A DNA stretch of 64,000 bases, taken from positions 13,510,304 through 13,574,303 of the forward strand of contig JBBMNZ010000028.1 of assembly GCA_037954325.1 (NCBI GenBank), written 5' to 3'. The notes under the pieces were generated by a model. It did not search any database. It was not told where the DNA came from and worked only from the letters and a program-made list of their open reading frames with translations. Position 1 is the first letter of the stretch; each line of letters opens with the position of its first letter. Origin of the DNA: Fistularia commersonii (Eukaryota; Chordata; Actinopteri; Syngnathiformes; Fistulariidae). The position numbers and the translations under genes were made by a program. Positions 11,051 to 24,576 of this stretch are shown here, piece by piece.

Positions 11051-13489
11051 GTGCTGAAATATGTTGAAAAGGGCTTGATTCTGCATAATATAAGTCAAAA
11101 TCATTGTGATCCTGCAACATTTTGAAAAGATATAGCCATACGGTCAAAAAGTGTTTATCTCACTGAGTTGAAGCTTTTTTGATAAAGAGTGTCAATAACT
11201 AAAGATTCCTTTCTAGCAGCTTGCTGGTCCTGAAATATGTTGAAAAGGGCTTGATTCTGCATAATATAAGTCAAAATCATTGTGATCCTGCAACATTTTG
11301 AAAAGATATAGCCATACGGTCAAAAAGTGTTTATCTCACTGAGTTGAAGCTTTTTTGATAAAGAATGTCAATAACTAAAGATTCCTTTCTAGCAGCTTGC
11401 TGGTGCTGAAATATATTGAAAAGGGCTTGATTTTGCATAATATAAGTCAAAATCATTGTGATCCTGCAACATTTTGAAAAGATATAGCCATACGGTCAAA
11501 AAGTGTTTATCTCACTGAGTTGAAGCTTTTTTGATAAAGAGTGTCAATAACTAAAGATTCCTTTCTAGCAGCTTGCTGGTCCTGAAATATGTTGAAAAGG
11601 GCTTGATTCTGCATAATATAAGTCAAATTCATTGTGATCCTGCAACATTTTGAAAAGATATAGCCATACGGTCAAAAAGTGTTTATCTCACTGAGTTGAA
11701 GCTTTTTTGATAAAGAGTGTGAATAACTAAAGATTCCTTTCTAGCAGCTTGCTGGTGCTGAAATATGTTGAAAAGGGCTTGATTCTGCATAATATAAGTC
11801 AAAATCATTGTGATCCTGCAACATTTTGAAAAGATATAGCCATACGGTCAAAAAGTGTTTATCTCACTGAGTTGAAGCTTTTTTGATAAAGAGTGTCAAT
11901 AACTAAAGATTCCTTTCTAGCAGCTTACTGGTGCTGAAATATGTTGAAAAGGGCTTGATTCTGCATAATATAAGTGAAAATCAATGTGATCCTGCAACAT
12001 TTTGAAAAGATATAGCCATACGGTCAAAAAGTGTTTATCTCACTGAGTTGAAGCTTTTTTGATAAAGAGTGTCAATAACTAAAGATTCCTTTCTAGCAGC
12101 TTGCTGGTGCTGAAATATGTTGAAAAGGGCTTGATTCTGCATAATATAAGTCAAAATCATTGTGATCCTGCAACATTTTGAAAAGATATAGCCATACGGT
12201 CAAAAAGTGTTTATCTCACTGAGTTGAAGCTTTTTTGCAACAGAGTGTCAATAACTAAAGATTCCTTTCTAGCAGCTTGCTGGTCCTGAAATATGTTGAA
12301 AAGGGCTTGATTCTGCATAATATAAGTCAAAATCATTGTGATCCTGCAACATTTTGAAAAGATATAGCCATACGGTCAAAAAGTGTTTATCTCACTGAGT
12401 TGAAGCTTTTTTGATAAAGAGTGTCAATAACTAAAGATTCCTTTCTAGCAGCTTGCTGGTGCTGAAATATGTTGAAAAGGGCTTGATTCTGCATAATATA
12501 AGTCAAAATCATTGTGATCCTGCAACATTTTGAAAAGATATAGCCATACGGTCAAAAAGTGTTTATCTCACTGAGTTGAAGCTTTTTTGATAAAGAGTGT
12601 CAATAACTAAAGATTCCTTTCTAGCAGCTTGCTGGTGCTGAAATATGTTGAAAAGGGCTTGATTCTGCATAATATAAGTCAAAATCATTGTGATCCTGCA
12701 ACATTTTGAAAAGATATAGCCATACGGTCAAAAAGTGTTTATCTCACTGAGTTGAAGCTTTTTTTGCAACAGAGTGTGAATAACTAAAGATTCCTTTCTA
12801 GCAGCTTGCTGGTCCTGAAATATGTTGAAAAGGGCTTGATTCTGCATAATATAAGTCAAATTCATTGTGATCCTGCAACATTTTGCAAAGATATAGCCAT
12901 ACGGTCAAAAAGTGTTTATCTCACTGAGTTGAAGCTTTTTTGCAACAGAGTGTGAATAACTAAAGATTCCTTTCTAGCAGCTTGCTGGTCCTGAAATATG
13001 TTGAAAAGGGCTTGATTCTGCATAATAGAAGTCAAAATCATTGTGATCCTGCAACATTTTGAAAAGATATAGCCATACGGTCAAAAAGTGTTTATCTCAC
13101 TGAGTTGAAGCTTTTTTGATAAAGAGTGTCAATAACTAAAGATTCCTTTCTAGCAGCTTGCTGGTGCTGAAATATGTTGAAAAGGGCTTGATTCTGCATA
13201 ATATAAGTCAAAATCATTGTGATCCTGCAACATTTTGAAAAGATATAGCCATACGGTCAAAAAGTGTTTATCTCACTGAGTTGAAGCTTTTTTGATAAAG
13301 AGTGTCAATAACTAAAGATTCCTTTCTAGCAGCTTGCTGGTGCTGAAATATGTTGAAAAGGGCTTGATTCTGCATAATATAAGTCAAAATCATTGTGATC
13401 CTGCAACATTTTGAAAAGATATAGCCATACGGTCAAAAAGTGTTTATCTCACTGAGTTGAAGCTTTTTTTGCAACAGAGTGTGAATAAT

Positions 13490-16400
13490 TAAAGATTCCT
13501 TTCTAGCAGCTTGCTGGTCCTGAAATATGTTGAAAAGGGCTTGATTCTGCATAATATAAGTAAAATTCATTGTGATCCTGCAACATTTTGCAAAGATATA
13601 GCCATACGGTCAAAAAGTGTTTATCTCACTGAGTTGAAGCTTTTTTGATAAAGAGTGTCAATAAACTAAGGATTCCTTTCTAGCAGCTTGCTGGTGCTGA
13701 AATATGTTGAAAAGGGCTTGATTCTGCATAATATAAGTCAAAATCATTGTGATCCTGCAACATTTTGAAAAGATATAGCCATACGGTCAAAAAGTGTTTA
13801 TCTCACTGAGTTGAAGCTTTTTTGATAAAGAGTGTCAATAACTAAAGATTCCTTTCTAGCAGCTTGCTGGTCCTGAAAAATGTTGAAAAGGGCTTGATTC
13901 TGCATAATACAAGTCAAAATCATTGTGATCCTGCGACATTTTGAAAAGATATAGCCATACGGTCAAAAAGTGTTTATCTCACTGAGTTGAAGCTTTTTTG
14001 ATAAAGAGTGTCAATAACTAAAGATTCCTTTCTAGCAGCTTGCTGGTCCTGAAAAATGTTGAAAAGGGCTTGATTCTGCATAATACAAGTCAAAATCATT
14101 GTGATCCTGCGACATTTTGAAAAGATATAGCCATACGGTCAAAAAGTGTTTATCTCACTGAGTTGAAGCTTTTTTGCAACAGAGTATCAATAACTAAAGA
14201 TTCCTTTCTAGCAGCTTGCTGGTGCAGAAATATGTTGAAAAGGGCTTGATTCTGCATAATATAAGTCAAAATCATTGTGATCCTGCAACATTTTGAAACG
14301 ATATAGCCATATGGGCAAAAAGTGTTTATCTCACTGAGTTGAAGCTTTTTTGCAACAGAGTGTCAATAACTAAAGATTCCTTTCTAGCAGCTTGCTGGTG
14401 CTGAAATATGTTGAAAAGGGCTTGATTCTGCATATTATAAGTCAGAATCATTGTGATCCTGCAACATTTTGAAAAGATATAGCCATATGGTCAAAAAGTG
14501 TTTATCTCACTGAGTTGAAGCTTTTTTGCAACAGAGCGTAAATAACTAAAGATTCCTTTCTAGCAGCTTGCTGGTGCTGAAATATGTTGAAAAGGGCTTG
14601 ATTCTGCATAATGTAAGTGAAAATCAATGTGATCCTGCAACATTTTGAAAAGATATAGCCATACGGTCAAAAAGTGTTTATCTCACTGAGTTGAAGCTTT
14701 TTTGCAAAAGAGTGTCAATAACTAAAGATTCCTTTCTAGCAGCTTGCTGGTCCTGAAATATGTTGAAAAGGGCTTGATTCTGCATAATATAAGTCAAAAT
14801 CATTGTGATCCTGCAACATTTTGAAAAGATATAGCCATACGGTCAAAAAGTGTTTATCTCACTGAGTTGAAGCTTTTTTGATAAAGAGTGTCAATAACTA
14901 AAGATTCCTTTCTAGCAGCTTACTGGTGCTGAAATATGTTGAAAAGGGCTTGATTCTGCATAATATAAGTCAAAATCATTGTGATCCTGCAACATTTTGA
15001 AAAGATATAGCCATACGGTCAAAAAGTGTTTATCTCACTGAGTTGAAGCTTTTTTGATAAAGAGTGTCAATAACTAAAGATTCCTTTCTAGCAGCTTGCT
15101 GGTGCTGAAATATGTTGAAAAGGGCTTGATTCTGCATAATATAAGTCAAAATCATTGTGATCCTGCAACATTTTGAAAAGATATAGCCATACGGTCAAAA
15201 AGTGTTTATCTCACTGAGTTGAAACTTTTTTTGCAACAGAGTGTGAATAACTAAAGATTCCTTTCTAGCAGCTTGCTGGTCCTGAAATATGTTGAAAAGG
15301 GCTTGATTCTGCATAATATAAGTCAAAATCATTGTGATCCTGCAACATTTTGAAAAGATATAGCCATACGGTCAAAAAGTGTTTATCTCACTGAGTTGAA
15401 GCTTTTTTGATAAAGAGTGTCAATAACTAAAGATTCCTTTCTAGCAGCTTGCTGGTGCTGAAATATGTTGAAAAGGGCTTGATTCTGCATAATATAAGTC
15501 AAAATCATTGTGATCCTGCAACATTTTGAAAAGATATAGCCATACGGTCAAAAAGTGTTTATCTCACTGAGTTGAAGCTTTTTTTGCAACAGAGTGTGAA
15601 TAACTAAAGATTCCTTTCTAGCAGCTTGCTGGTCCTGAAATATGTTGAAAAGGGCTTGATTCTGCATAATATAAGTCAAATTCATTGTGATCCTGCAACA
15701 TTTTGCAAAGATATAGCCATACGGTCAAAAAGTTTTTATCTCACTGAGTTGAAGCTTTTTTGATAAAGAGTGTCAATAAACTAAGGATTCCTTTCTAGCA
15801 GCTCGCTGGTGCTGAAATATGTTGAAAAGGGCTTGATTCTGCATAATATAAGTCAAAATCATTGTGATCCTGCAACATTTTGAAAAGATATAGCCATACG
15901 GTCAAAAAGTGTTTATCTCACTGAGTTGAAGCTTTTTTGATAAAGAGTGTCAATAACTAAAGATTCCTTTCTAGCAGCTTGCTGGTCCTGAAAAATGTTG
16001 AAAAGGGCTTGATTCTGCATAATATAAGTCAAAATCATTGTGATCCTGCAACATTTTGAAAAGATATTGCCATACGGTCAAAAAGTGTTTATCTCACTGA
16101 GTTGAAGCTTTTTTGCAACAGAGTATCAATAACTAAAGATTCCTTTCTAGCAGCTTGCTGGTGCTGAAATATGTTGAAAAGGGCTTGATTCTGCATAATA
16201 TAAGTCAAAATCATTGTGATCCTGCAACATTTTGAAAAGATATAGCCATACGGTCAAAAAGTGTTTATCTCACTGAGTTGAAGCTTTTTTGATAAAGAGT
16301 GTCAATAACTAAAGATTCCTTTCTAGCAGCTTGCTGGTCCTGAAATATGTTGAAAAGGGCTTGATTCTGCATAATAGAAGTCAAATTCATTGTGATCCTG
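13490..16400. repeat. Segmental duplication D1, copy 1 (about 24 monomers)
   Basis: Private variants recur downstream in the same order. ataaactaagg occurs at 13661, 15776, 17714 and 20004. gaaactttttt occurs at 15221 and 19450 (offset 4,229). ttttgaaacg occurs at 14291 and 18520 (4,229). gctcgctgg occurs at 15801 and 20029 (4,228; the lost base is in gtgattactaaag near 19,828). The offset is 4,053 at the left end (13661 to 17714) and about 4,229 further on, so the two copies differ by one whole monomer. Copy 1 has two consecutive monomers with cctgcgacatt; copy 2 has one. Confidence 0.82.
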
Positions 16401-17539
16401 CAACATTTTGAAAAGATATAGCCATACGGTCAAAAAGTGTTTATTTCACTGAGTTGAAGTTTTTTTGATAAAGAGTGTCAATAACTAAAGATTCCTTTCT
16501 AGCAGCTTGCTGGTGCTGAAATATGTTGAAAAGGGCTTGATTCTGCATAATATAAGTCAAAATCATTGTGATCCTGCAACATTTTGAAAAGATATAGCCA
16601 TACGGTCAAAAAGTGTTTATCTCACTGAGTTGAAGCTTTTTTGATAAAGAGTGTCAATAACTAAAGATTCCTTTCTAGCAGCTTGCTGGTGCTGAAATAT
16701 GTTGAAAAGGGCTTGATTCTGCATAATATAAGTCAAAATCATTGTGATCCTGCAACATTTTGAAACGATATAGCCATATGGGCTGAAAGTGTTTATCTCA
16801 CTGAGTTGAAGCTTTTTTGCAACAGAGTGTCAATAACTAAAGATTCCTTTCTAGCAGCTTGCTGGTGCTGAAATATGTTGAAAAGAGTTTGATTCTGCAT
16901 AATATAAGTCAGAATCATTGTGATCCTGCAACATTTTGAAAAGATATAGCCATACGGTCTAAAAGTGTTTATCTCACTGAGTTGAAGCTTTTTTGCAACA
17001 GAGCGTAAATAACTAAAGATTCCTTTCTAGCAGCTTGCTGGAGCTGAAATATGTTGAAAAGGGCTTGATTCTGCATAATATAAGTCAGAATCATTGTGAT
17101 CCTGCAACATTTTGAAAAGATATAGCCATATGGTCAAAAAGTGTTTATCTCACTGAGTTGAAGCTTTTTTGCAACAGAGCGTAAATAACTAAAGATTCCA
17201 TTCTAGCAGCTTGCTGGTGCTAAAATATGTTGAAAAGGGCTTGATTCTGCATAATAGAAGTCAAATTCATTGTGATCCTGCAACATTTTGAAAAGATATA
17301 GCCATACGGTCAAAAAGTGTTTATCTCACTGAGTTGAAGCTTTTTTGATAAAGAGTGTCAATAACTAAAGATTCCTTTCTAGCAGCTTGCTGGTGCTGAA
17401 ATATGTTGAAAAGGGCTTGATTCTGCATAATATAAGTCAAAATCATTGTGATCCTGCAACATTTTGAAAAGATATAGCCATACGGTCAAAAAGTGTTTAT
17501 CTCACTGAGTTGAAGCTTTTTTTGCAACAGAGTGTGAAT

Positions 17540-20500
17540 AACTAAAGATTCCTTTCTAGCAGCTTGCTGGTCCTGAAATATGTTGAAAAGGGCTTGATTC
17601 TGCATAATATAAGTCAAATTCATTGTGATCCTGCAACATTTTGCAAAGATATAGCCATACGGTCAAAAAGTGTTTATCTCACTGAGTTGAAGCTTTTTTG
17701 ATAAAGAGTGTCAATAAACTAAGGATTCCTTTCTAGCAGCTTGCTGGTGCTGAAATATGTTGAAAAGGGCTTGATTCTGCATAATATAAGTCAAAATCAT
17801 TGTGATCCTGCAACATTTTGAAAAGATATAGCCATACGGTCAAAAAGTGTTTATCTCACTGAGTTGAAGCTTTTTTGATAAAGAGTGTCAATAACTAAAG
17901 ATTCCTTTCTAGCAGCTTGCTGGTCCTGAAAAATGTTGAAAAGGGCTTGATTCTGCATAATACAAGTCAAAATCATTGTGATCCTGCGACATTTTGAAAA
18001 GATATAGCCATACGGTCAAAAAGTGTTTATCTCACTGAGTTGAAGCTTTTTTGCAACAGAGTATCAATAACTAAAGATTCCTTTCTAGCAGCTTGCTGGT
18101 GCAGAAATATGTTGAAAAGGGCTTGATTCTGCATAATATAAGTCAAAATCATTGTGATCCTGCAACATTTTGAAAAGATATAGCCATACGGTCAAAAAGT
18201 GTTTATCTCACTGAGTTGAAGCTTTTTTGATAAAGAGTGTCAATAACTAAAGATTCCTTTCTAGCAGCTTGCTGGTGCTGAAATATGTTGAAAAGGGCTT
18301 GATTCTGCATAATATAAGTCAAAATCATTGTGATCCTGCAAAATTTTGAAAAGATATAGCCATACGGTCAAAAAGTGTTTATCTCACTGAGTTGAAGCTT
18401 TTTTGATAAAGAGTGTCAATAACTAAAGATTCCTTTCTAGCAGCTTGCTGGTGCTGAAATATGTTGAAAAGGGCTTGATTCTGCATAATTCAAGTCAAAA
18501 TCATTGTGATCCTGCAACATTTTGAAACGATATAGCCATATGGGCAAAAAGTGTTTATCTCACTGAGTTGAAGCTTTTTTGCAACAGAGTGTCAATAACT
18601 AAAGATTCCTTTCTAGCAGCTTGCTGGTGCTGAAATATGTTGAAAAGGGCTTGATTCTGCATATTATAAGTCAGAATCATTGTGATCCTGCAACATTTTG
18701 AAAAGATATAGCCATATGGTCAAAAAGTGTTTATCTCACTGAGTTGAAGCTTTTTTGCAACAGAGCGTAAATAACTAAAGATTCCTTTCTAGCAGCTTGC
18801 TGGTGCTGAAATATGTTGAAAAGGGCTTGATTCTGCATAATGTAAGTGAAAATCAATGTGATCCTGCAACATTTTGAAAAGATATAGCCATACGGTCAAA
18901 AAGTGTTTATCTCACTGAGTTGAAGCTTTTTTGCAAAAGAGTGTCAATAACTAAAGATTCCTTTCTAGCAGCTTGCTGGTCCTGAAATATGTTGAAAAGG
19001 GCTTGATTCTGCATAATATAAGTCAAAATCATTGTGATCCTGCAACATTTTGAAAAGATATAGCCATACGATCAAAAAGTGTTTATCTCACTGAGTTGAA
19101 GCTTTTTTGATAAAGAGTGTCAATAACTAAAGATTCCTTTCTAGCAGCTTACTGGTGCTGAAATATGTTGAAAAGGGCTTGATTCTGCATAATATAAGTC
19201 AAAATCATTGTGATCCTGCAACATTTTGAAAAGATATAGCCATACGGTCAAAAAGTGTTTATCTCACTGAGTTGAAGCTTTTTTGATAAAGAGTGTCAAT
19301 AACTAAAGATTCCTTTCTAGCAGCTTGCTGGTGCTGAAATATGTTGAAAAGGGCTTGATTCTGCATAATATAAGTCAAAATCATTGTGATCCTGCAACAT
19401 TTTGAAAAGATATAGCCATACGGTCAAAAAGTGTTTATCTCACTGAGTTGAAACTTTTTTTGCAACAGAGTGTGAATAACTAAAGATTCCTTTCTAGCAG
19501 CTTGCTGGTCCAGAAATATGTTGAAAAGGGCTTGATTCTGCATAATATAAGTCAAAATCATTGTGATCCTGCAACATTTTGAAAAGATATAGCCATACGG
19601 TCAAAAAGTGTTTATCTCACTGAGTTGAAGCTTTTTTGATAAAGAGTGTCAATAACTAAAGATTCCTTTCTAGCAGCTTGCTGGTGCTGAAATATGTTGA
19701 AAAGGGCTTGATTCTGCATAATATAAGTCAAAATCATTGTGATCCTGCAACATTTTGAAAAGATATAGCCATACGGTCAAAAAGTGTTTATCTCACAAAG
19801 TTGAAGCTTTTTTTGCAACAGAGTGTGATTACTAAAGATTCCTTTCTAGCAGCTTGCTGGTCCTGAAATATGTTGAAAAGGGCTTGATTCTGCATAATAT
19901 AAGTCAAATTCATTGTGATCCTGCAACATTTTGCAAAGATATAGCCATACGGTCAAAAAGTTTTTATCTCACTGAGTTGAAGCTTTTTTGATAAAGAGTG
20001 TCAATAAACTAAGGATTACTTTCTAGCAGCTCGCTGGTGCTGAAATATGTTGAAAAGGGCTTGATTCTGCATAATATAAGTCAAAATCATTGTGATCCTG
20101 CAACATTTTGAAAAGATATAGCCATACGGTCAAAAAGTGTTTATCTCACTGAGTTGAAGCTTTTTTGATAAAGAGTGTCAATAACTAAAGATTCCTTTCT
20201 AGCAGCTTGCTGGTCCTGAAAAATGTTGAAAAGGGCTTGATTCTGCATAATATAAGTCAAAATCATTGTGATCCTGCAACATTTTGAAAAGATATTGCCA
20301 TACGGTCAAAAAGTGTTTATCTCACTGAGTTGAAGCTTTTTTGCAACAGAGTATCAATAACTAAAGATTCCTTTCTAGCAGCTTGCTGGTGCTGAAATAT
20401 GTTGAAAAGGGCTTGATTCTGCATAATATAAGTCAAAATCATTGTGATCCTGCAACATTTTGAAAAGATATAGCCATACGGTCAAAAAGTGTTTATCTCA

Positions 20501-20640
20501 CTGAGTTGAAGCTTTTTTGATAAAGAGTGTCAATAACTAAAGATTCCTTTCTAGCAGCTTGCTGGTGCTGAAATATGTTGAAAAGGGCTTGATTCTGCAT
20601 AATATAAGTCAAAATCATTGTGATCCTGCAACATTTTGAA
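17540..20640. repeat. Segmental duplication D1, copy 2
   Basis: Partner of the segment at 13,490-16,400, matched through the same private variants (ataaactaagg, gaaactttttt, ttttgaaacg, gctcgctgg). It has a few private changes of its own: gtccagaaatatg near 19,510, atctcacaaag near 19,797, gtgattactaaag near 19,828 and ggattactttc near 20,014. Confidence 0.82.
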
Positions 20641-23460
20641 AAGATATAGCCATACGGTCAAAAAGTGTTTATCTCACTGAGTTGAAGCTTTTTTGATAAA
20701 GAGTGTCAATAACTAAAGATTCCTTTCTAGCAGCTTGCTGGTGCTGAAATATGTTGAAAAGGGCTTGATTCTGCATAATATAAGTCAAAATCATTGTGAT
20801 CCTGCAACATTTTGAAACGATATAGCCATATGGGCTGAAAGTGTTTATCTCACTGAGTTGAAGCTTTTTTGCAACAGAGTGTCAATAACTAAAGATTCCT
20901 TTCTAGCAGCTTGCTGGTGCTGAAATATGTTGAAAAGGGCTTGATTCTGCATAATATAAGTCAGAATCATTGTGATCCTGCAACATTTTGAAAAGATATA
21001 GCCATACGGTCTAAAAGTGTTTATCTCACTGAGTTGAAGCTTTTTTGCAACAGAGCGTAAATAACTAAAGATTCCTTTCTAGCAGCTTGCTGGAGCTGAA
21101 ATATGTTGAAAAGGGCTTGATTCTGCATAATATAAGTCAGAATCATTGTGATCCTGCAACATTTTGAAAAGATATAGCCATATGGTCAAAAAGTGTTTAT
21201 CTCACTGAGTTGAAGCTTTTTTGCAACAGAGCGTAAATAACTAAAGATTCCATTCTAGCAGCTTGCTGGTGCTGAAATATGTTGAAAAGGGCTTGATTCT
21301 GCATAATATAAGTCAAAATCATTGTGATCCTGCAACATTTTGAAAAGATATTGCCATACGGTCAAAAAGTGTTTATCTCACTGAGTTGAAGCTTTTTTGC
21401 AACAGAGTATCAATAACTAAAGATTCCTTTCTAGCAGCTTGCTGGTGCTGAAATATGTTGAAAAGGGCTTGATTCTGCATAATATAAGTCAAAATCATTG
21501 TGATCCTGCAACATTTTGAAAAGATATAGCCATACGGTCAAAAAGTGTTTATCTCACTGAGTTGAAGCTTTTTTGATAAAGAGCGTCAATAACTAAAGAT
21601 TCCTTTCTAGCAGCTTGCTGGTCCTGAAATATGTTGAAAAGGGCTTGATTCTGCATAATAGAAGTCAAATTCATTGTGATCCTGCAACATTTTGAAAAGA
21701 TATAGCCATACGGTCAAAAAGTGTTTATTTCACTGAGTTGAAGTTTTTTTGATAAAGAGTGTCAATAACTAAAGATTCCTTTCTAGCAGCTTGCTGGTGC
21801 TGAAATATGTTGAAAAGGGCTTGATTCTGCATAATATAAGTCAAAATCATTGTGATCCTGCAACATTTTGAAAAGATATAGCCATACGATCAAAAAGTGT
21901 TTATCTCACTGAGTTGAAGCTTTTTTGATAAAGAGTGTCAATAACTAAAGATTCCTTTCTAGCAGCTTGCTGGTGCTGAAATATGTTGAAAAGGGCTTGA
22001 CTCTGCATAATATAAGTCAAAATCATTGTGATCCTGCAACATTTTGAAACGATATAGCCATATGGGCTGAAAGTGTTTATCTCACTGAGTTGAAGCTTTT
22101 TTGCAACAGAGTGTCAATAACTAAAGATTCCTTTCTAGCAGCTTGCTGGTGCTGAAATATGTTGAAAAGGGCTTGATTCTGCATAATATAAGTCAGAATC
22201 ATTGTGATCCTGCAACATTTTGAAAAGATATAGCCATACGGTCAAAAAGTGTTTATCTCACTGAGTTGAAGCTTTTTTGCAACAGAGCGTAAATAACTAA
22301 AGATTCCTTTCTAGCAGCTTGCTGGAGCTGAAATATGTTGAAAAGGGCTTGATTCTGCATAATATAAGTCAGAATCATTGTGATCCTGCAACATTTTGAA
22401 AAGATATAGCCATATGGTCAAAAAGTGTTTATCTCACTGAGTTGAAGCTTTTTTGCAACAGAGCGTAAATAACTAAAGATTCCATTCTAGCAGCTTGCTG
22501 GTGCTGAAATATGTTGAAAAGGGCTTGATTCTGCATAATAGAAGTCAAATTCATTGTGATCCTGCAACATTTTGAAAAGATATTGCCATACGGTCAAAAA
22601 GTGTTTATCTCACTGAGTTGAAGCTTTTTTGATAAAGAGTGTCAATAACTAAAGATTCCTTTCTAGCAGCTTGCTGGTGCTGAAATATGTTGAAAAGGGC
22701 TTGATTCTGCATAATATAAGTCAAAATCATTGTGATCCTGCAACATTTTGAAAAGATATAGCCATACGGTCAAAAAGTGTTTATCTCACTGAGTTGAAGC
22801 TTTTTTTGCAACAGAGTGTGAATAACTAAAGATTCCTTTCTAGCAGCTTGCTGGTCCTGAAATATGTTGAAAAGGGCTTGATTCTGCATAATATAAGTCA
22901 AATTCATTGTGATCCTGCAACATTTTGCAAAGATATAGCCATACGGTCAAAAAGTGTTTATCTCACTGAGTTGAAGCTTTTTTGATAAAGAGTGTCAATA
23001 ACTAAAGATTCCTTTCTAGCAGCTTGCTGGTGCTGAAATATGTTGAAAAGGGCTATATTCTGCATAATTTAGTCAAAATCATTGTGATCCTGCAACATTT
23101 TGAAAAGATATAGCCATACGGTCAAAAAGTGTTTATCTCACTGAGTTGAAGCTTTTTTGCAACAGAGTGTCAATAACTAAAGATTCCTTTCTAGCAGCCT
23201 GCTGGTGCTGAAATATGTTGAAAAGGGCTTGATTCTGCATAATATAAGTCAGAATCATTGTGATCCTGCAACATTTTGAAAAGATATAGCCATATGGTCA
23301 AAAAGTGTTTATCTCACTGAGTTGAAGCTTTTTTGCAACAGAGCGTAAATAACTAAAGATTCCATTCTACCAGCTTGCTGGAGCTGAAATATGTTGAAAA
23401 GGGCTTGATTCTGCATAATATAAGTCAGAATCATTGTGATCCTGCAACATTTTGAAAAGA
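20640..23460. repeat. 7-monomer duplication marked by atgggctgaaag
   Basis: The variant ggctgaaag occurs at 16781, 20833 and 22065. The last two are exactly 1,232 bp (7 x 176) apart, and attccattctagc follows with the same spacing (21247 and 22479). The first and second differ by 4,052 bp (23 monomers), showing that this block also came from the 16.7-17.2 kb region. A further attccattctac monomer lies at about 23,360. Confidence 0.8.
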
Positions 23461-23485
23461 TATAGCCATATGGTCAAAAAGTGTT

Positions 23486-23516
23486 TGTTTCAAAAAAGCT
23501 TCAACTCAGTGAGATA
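23486..23516. other. 31-bp micro-inversion inside one satellite monomer
   Basis: Everywhere else the order is gtgtt, tatctcactgagttgaagc, tttttt, linker, gagtgtg. Here gtgtt (23481-23485) is followed by the reverse complement of the expected 31 bases, reading caaaaaagcttcaactcag in its middle, and the normal gagtgtgaataac resumes at 23517. Inverting 23486-23516 restores a perfect B monomer with the gaaacagagtgtg linker, a type common just downstream (about 24,390, 24,925 and 25,450). No base is gained or lost. The HindIII site lies within the segment and is retained because it is palindromic. I found no second copy in the window. Confidence 0.93.
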
Positions 23517-24576
23517 GAGTGTGAATAACTAAAGATTCCTTTCTAGCAGCTTGCTGGTGCTGAAATATGTTGAAAAGGGCTTGATTCTGCATAATATAAG
23601 TCAAAATCATTGTGATCCTGCAACATTTTGAAAAGATATAGCCATATGGGCAAAAAGTGTTTATCTCACTGAGTTGAAGCTTTTTTGCAACAGAGTGTGA
23701 ATAACTAAAGATTCCTATCTAGCAGCTTGCTGGTGCTGAAATATGTTGAAAAGGGCTTGATTTTGCATAATATAAGTCAAAATCATTGCGATCCTGCAAC
23801 ATTTTGAAAAGATATAGCCATATGGTCAAAAAGTGTTTATCTCACTGAGTTGAAGCTTTTTTGATAAAGAGTGTCAATGACTAAAGATTCCTTTCTAGCA
23901 GCTTGCTGGTGCTGAAATATGTTGAAAAGGGCTTGATTTTGCATAATATAAGTCAAAATCATTGTGATCCTGCAACATTTTGAAAAGATATAGCCATACG
24001 GTCAAAAAGTGTTTATCTCACTGAGTTGAAGCTTTTTTGCAATAGAGTGTCATTAACTAAAGATTCCTTTCTAGCAGCTTGCTGGTGCTGAAATATGTTG
24101 AAAAGGGCTTGATTCTGCATAATATAAGTCAAAATCATTGTGATCCTGCAACATTTTGAAACGATATAGCCATATGGGCAAAAAGTGTTTATCTCACTGA
24201 GTTGAAGCTTTTTTGCAATAGAGTGTCATTAACTAAAGATTCCTTTCTAGCAGCTTGCTGGTGCTGAAATATGTTGAAAAGGGCTTGATTCTGCATAATA
24301 TAAGTCAGAATCATTGTGATCCTGCAACATTTTGAAAAGATATAGCCATATGGTCAAAAAGTGTTTATCTCACTGAGTTGAAGCTTTTTTGAAACAGAGT
24401 GTGAATAACTAAAGATTCCTTTCTAGCAGCTTGCTGGTGCTGAAATATGTTGAAAAGGGCTTGATTCTGCATAATATAAGTCAAAATCATTGTGATCCTG
24501 CAACATTTTGAAAAGATATAGCCATATGGTCAAAAAGTGTTTATCTCACTGAGTTGAAGCTTTTTTGCAACAGAGC

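Noticed and set aside
23491..23516. Hairpin or terminator made by the inverted segment with the next monomer
   Set aside because: The complementary copy is a normal monomer at least 150 bp away, and the arrangement is fully explained by a micro-inversion.
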